64,000 bases of DNA from JBBSBL01 sp046330255 (GTDB taxonomy: Bacteria; Actinomycetota; Thermoleophilia; Solirubrobacterales; Solirubrobacteraceae): assembly GCA_046330255.1 (NCBI GenBank), contig JAXLTC010000001.1, forward strand, positions 1,302,001 through 1,366,000, given 5' to 3'. Below the pieces are notes generated by a model that saw nothing but the letters and a program-made list of their open reading frames with translations, was not told the origin of the DNA and made no database searches. A program made the position numbers and the translations under genes. Positions 61,523-64,000 of the stretch are shown here, one piece after another (position 1 is the first letter of the stretch; every line of letters starts with the position of its first letter).

Positions 61523-62959
61523 CTACGCCCGCACGAGCGGCAGCTCGGACTCGAGCGCGAACTTGCCGTTCGCCCCGGCCGTGCCGGCGAGCGGGTACTC
61601 ACCGGAGAAGCAGGCGTCGCAGTGCGTGGCGCGCTCGCCGCCGATCGCCGCGTAGACGCCCTCCAGCGAGAGGTAGGCGAGCGAGTCGCAGCCCAGCTCC
61701 GCGGCGACCTGCTCGACCGTGCGGTCGTGGGCGATCATCTCCTCGCTGGAGGACATGTCGATCCCGTAATGACACGGGTGGCGGATCGGCGGCGCGGAGA
61801 TCCGCATGTGCACCTCGCTCGCGCCCGCGTCGCGCAGCATCTGCACGATCTGGCGCGTCGTGTTGCCGCGCACGATCGAGTCGTCGACCACCACCAGGCG
61901 CCGACCGGAGACGATCTCCGGCAGCGGGTTGAACTTCATCCGCAGCCCGTGCTTTCGCAGCTCCTGGCCAGGCTGGATGAACGTACGCGCCACGTAGCGG
62001 TTCTTCACGAACCCGTCGTCCTGCGGCAGGCCGCTCGCGCGCGCATAACCCCGCGCCGCCGCGTTGCCCGAGTCCGGCACCGCGATCACCAGGTCGCCGT
62101 CCGCCGGGGCCTCGCGCGCGAGGATCTCGCCCATCCGCCCGCGCGCCGCCTGCAGCACCGTGCCCGCCATGCGCGAGTCGGGGCGCGCGAAGTAGATGTG
62201 CTCGAAGACGCAGAACGCGCGCCGCTCGCCCTCGACCGCCATCCGCGTCTCGATCCCGTTCGGCCCGAGCGAGACGACCTCGCCGGGCTCGACCTCGCGC
62301 ATGTAGGTCGCGCCGATGATGTCGAACGCGCACGACTCGCTGGCCACGCAGTAGCGGTCGTCCAGCCGCCCCAGCGCCAGCGGGCGGATCCCGTGCGGGT
62401 CGCGGAAGGCGACCACGCGGTCGCGGGTCATCACGACCGTCGAGAAGGCCCCCTCGAGCCGGGGCAGCACGTCGCAGACCGCATCCTCGATCGTCTCGGC
62501 GTCGTGGGTGGAGAGCAGCGCCGCGATGATCTCCGAGTCGCTCGTGGAGCGGAAGCCCACGCCGCGCTCGCGCAGGCCGGAGTGAAGCTCGACCGCGTTG
62601 ATCAGGTTGCCGTTGTGCGCCAGCGCCAACTCGCGCGCGTCGGAGCGGTAGACCGGCTGCGCGTTCTCCCAGGCCGAGGATCCGGTGGTCGAGTAGCGCA
62701 CGTGGCCGACCGCCATGTCGCCCTCGAGCGAGCGCAGCTTGTGCTCGTCGAAGACCTGCGAGACGAGCCCGACGTCGCGCAGCGTCATGATGTTGCCGCC
62801 GGCCTCGGCGGTCGCGATCCCCGCGGACTCCTGCCCGCGGTGCTGGAGCGCGAACAGCGCGAAGTAGGACAGGCGTGCGACGTCGCGGTCCGGGGCGAAG
62901 ATCCCGAACACTCCGCACTCGTCGCGCGGTCCTTCGCGGTGGTCGAGGAAGTCGGTCAT
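61523..62959 (-). CDS. purF: Amidophosphoribosyltransferase
   Basis: From ATG 62959 the protein has 478 residues. PurF commits PRPP to purine synthesis. The catalytic Cys follows a short propeptide (GPRDECGVFGIF), which is normally cleaved off. The glutaminase domain has 'LFALQHRGQESAGIAT' and 'VGHVRYSTTGSSAWENAQP'. The PRPP loop is VVVDDSIVRGNTT. Cys residues near the end (THCDACFSGEYPL, and earlier positions) fit the Fe-S cluster type of Bacillus PurF. It follows purL with a 79-bp gap, the common purL-purF order. Confidence 0.95.
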   Translation of the reverse strand: MTDFLDHREGPRDECGVFGIFAPDRDVARLSYFALFALQHRGQESAGIATAEAGGNIMTLRDVGLVSQVFDEHKLRSLEGDMAVGHVRYSTTGSSAWENAQPVYRSDARELALAHNGNLINAVELHSGLRERGVGFRSTSDSEIIAALLSTHDAETIEDAVCDVLPRLEGAFSTVVMTRDRVVAFRDPHGIRPLALGRLDDRYCVASESCAFDIIGATYMREVEPGEVVSLGPNGIETRMAVEGERRAFCVFEHIYFARPDSRMAGTVLQAARGRMGEILAREAPADGDLVIAVPDSGNAAARGYARASGLPQDDGFVKNRYVARTFIQPGQELRKHGLRMKFNPLPEIVSGRRLVVVDDSIVRGNTTRQIVQMLRDAGASEVHMRISAPPIRHPCHYGIDMSSSEEMIAHDRTVEQVAAELGCDSLAYLSLEGVYAAIGGERATHCDACFSGEYPLAGTAGANGKFALESELPLVRA

Positions 62960-63038
62960 GGCCTGCCGGCTGAAGTCGGCGCCTGATCGGAGCGGTGCGG
63001 GCCTCGCGGCCGCCCGCACGGGCCAGCGTAGCAGCGGC

Positions 63039-64000
63039 TCATGCGAACGCCTCCGCCAGGCCGCTCTCGTGGACGGATCGAAGCTCCCCGAGCTCCGCGT
63101 CCAGCGCGACGGCCCCGCCGGCGTCCGCGATCCGCAGCCGTGCCGAGCCCGTCACCTCGCCGAGGAGCGCCGCGCCGGGCAGCGCCGACAGCGCGTCCGC
63201 ACGGCCCGAGACCACGAAGGCGCGGCCGGGGGCCTCGCCGAACAGGGCGGCGTCGTCGAGCGCTCCGCGCAGCGCCACCTCGGCGCCGAGGCCGCCCGCC
63301 AGGCAGCACTCGGCCAGGGCGATGGCGAGGCCGCCCTCGCCGATGTCGTGGGCCGAGCCCAGCGTGCCGTCGCGCACGCCGCGCCGCACGAGGCGGTGGG
63401 CCGCGAGCAGCGCGGCCGGCTCGGTCTCGGGCAGCGGCCCCTCGGGCGCGAGCCCGCGCAGCTTCGCGAGCTCGGACGCGGCCAGGGAGGGCTCGAACGG
63501 CCCGACCAGCGCGATCGCATCACCCTCCCGCTGCCACCCGATCCGCCCCGCGCGGGTCGCGTCGGGCAGCTCGCCGACCATCCCGACCACCGGGGTCGGC
63601 AGGATCGGTCCGTCGGGACCCTCGTTGTAGAGCGAGACGTTGCCGCCGACCACCGGGATCCCGAGCGCCTCGCACGCCTCCGCCAGCCCCTCGACCGCCT
63701 GCGCGAGCTGCCAGGCGACGTGCGGCTTCTCCGGGTTGCCGAAGTTCAGGCAGTTGGTGAGCCCGAGCGGCTCCGCGCCGGTCGCGGCCAGGTTCGCCGC
63801 GCACTCGTACACGGCCTCCGCCGCGCCGGCGCGAGGGTCGGCCGCGACGCGGCGCCCGTTGCCGTCGATCGCGACCGCGATCGCGGGGCGGCTCCCGTCG
63901 GGCTCGGCGCCCAGCAGCAGCACAGCGGCGTCCGCCTCTCCCGGGCGCCTGACCGTGCGCGACTGCACGAGCCAGTCGTACTGCTCGTACAGCGGCAGGC
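63039..64000 (-). CDS. purL: Phosphoribosylformylglycinamidine synthase PurL, 3' part
   Basis: The frame is open to the window edge, so the 5' half is outside. The visible part starts 'LPLYEQYDWLVQSRTVRRPG', the end of the second ATP-grasp-like AIRS unit of small PurL. 'LGLTNCLNFGNPEKPHVAWQ', 'PVVGGNVSLYNE', 'VGMVGELPD' and 'SAHDIGEGGLAIALAEC' are the conserved motifs of the C-terminal AIRS-like pair. It makes FGAM with PurQ and PurS. No stop or frameshift occurs before the end at 63039. Confidence 0.93.
   Translation of the reverse strand, partial: LPLYEQYDWLVQSRTVRRPGEADAAVLLLGAEPDGSRPAIAVAIDGNGRRVAADPRAGAAEAVYECAANLAATGAEPLGLTNCLNFGNPEKPHVAWQLAQAVEGLAEACEALGIPVVGGNVSLYNEGPDGPILPTPVVGMVGELPDATRAGRIGWQREGDAIALVGPFEPSLAASELAKLRGLAPEGPLPETEPAALLAAHRLVRRGVRDGTLGSAHDIGEGGLAIALAECCLAGGLGAEVALRGALDDAALFGEAPGRAFVVSGRADALSALPGAALLGEVTGSARLRIADAGGAVALDAELGELRSVHESGLAEAFA

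Overview
The window looks like a chromosomal segment from a very GC-rich Gram-positive actinobacterium. I would place it near the Thermoleophilia/Solirubrobacterales, but only tentatively: the clues are the strong G/C bias at third codon positions, many GTG starts, 4-bp stop/start overlaps, RDD-DUF2510 and AbiEi/DUF559 proteins, and secreted proteins with a 'SWQRC' Ig-like module. About 58 protein genes, one gene remnant and four tRNAs fill it densely. No stretch over 300 bases lacks a gene, and I see no CRISPR array, rRNA, insertion sequence or integrase.

0-12 kb: end of an EttA-type ABC-F ATPase, a LysE-like remnant, an SDR, a coupled M42 peptidase/HAD pair, a secreted clan-A glycosidase-like protein coupled to a secreted TPR-like protein, aconitase, and a Tat-exported flavin amine oxidase. 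12-26 kb: a P450, a VapBC toxin-antitoxin pair, then a four-gene envelope glycan operon (UDP-galactopyranose-mutase-like flavoprotein, two GT-C-type membrane proteins, a UPF0104 membrane protein). After it come a seven-bladed secreted propeller, a lipoprotein, and an O-antigen-ligase-like protein coupled to another GT-C-like protein. 26-39 kb: alpha/beta hydrolase, an Lrp regulator divergent from azlCD, an epimerase-like reductase, an ARPP-1-like protein, a cupin, tRNA-Asp, an RTX-like secreted protein, a second P450, a membrane cytochrome c with a 37-residue microprotein behind it, a lipoprotein, an MFS exporter, an HxlR regulator, an acetyltransferase, and tRNA-Val and tRNA-Glu.

39.6-42.6 kb is the most distinctive region. 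An intact tRNA-Lys gene is followed 2,993 bp later by a perfect 37-bp copy of its 3' end. Between the copies lie only two genes, 9 bp apart: an Mrr-type restriction endonuclease and a 606-residue exported Ig-like protein. This has the form of an integrated island in a tRNA gene that carries cargo but no integrase.

42.8-54.4 kb: a lipoprotein esterase, then gnd-zwf-HAD-tal-pgi, five pentose-phosphate/glycolysis genes all joined by 4-bp overlaps. Next are a polysaccharide deacetylase, a DegT-family aminotransferase, and a 930-residue fusion of sugar epimerase, glycolipid-type glycosyltransferase, membrane helix and what looks like a dead deacetylase domain. 54.4-64 kb: an AbiEi/DUF559 protein, then recQ-purN-purH-ridA as one coupled unit, an RDD protein, a small secreted protein, purF and the 3' half of purL.

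Many start codons have a TANNNT -10-like hexamer only 6-10 bp upstream, so leaderless transcription may be common here. Start sites were chosen with this in mind.
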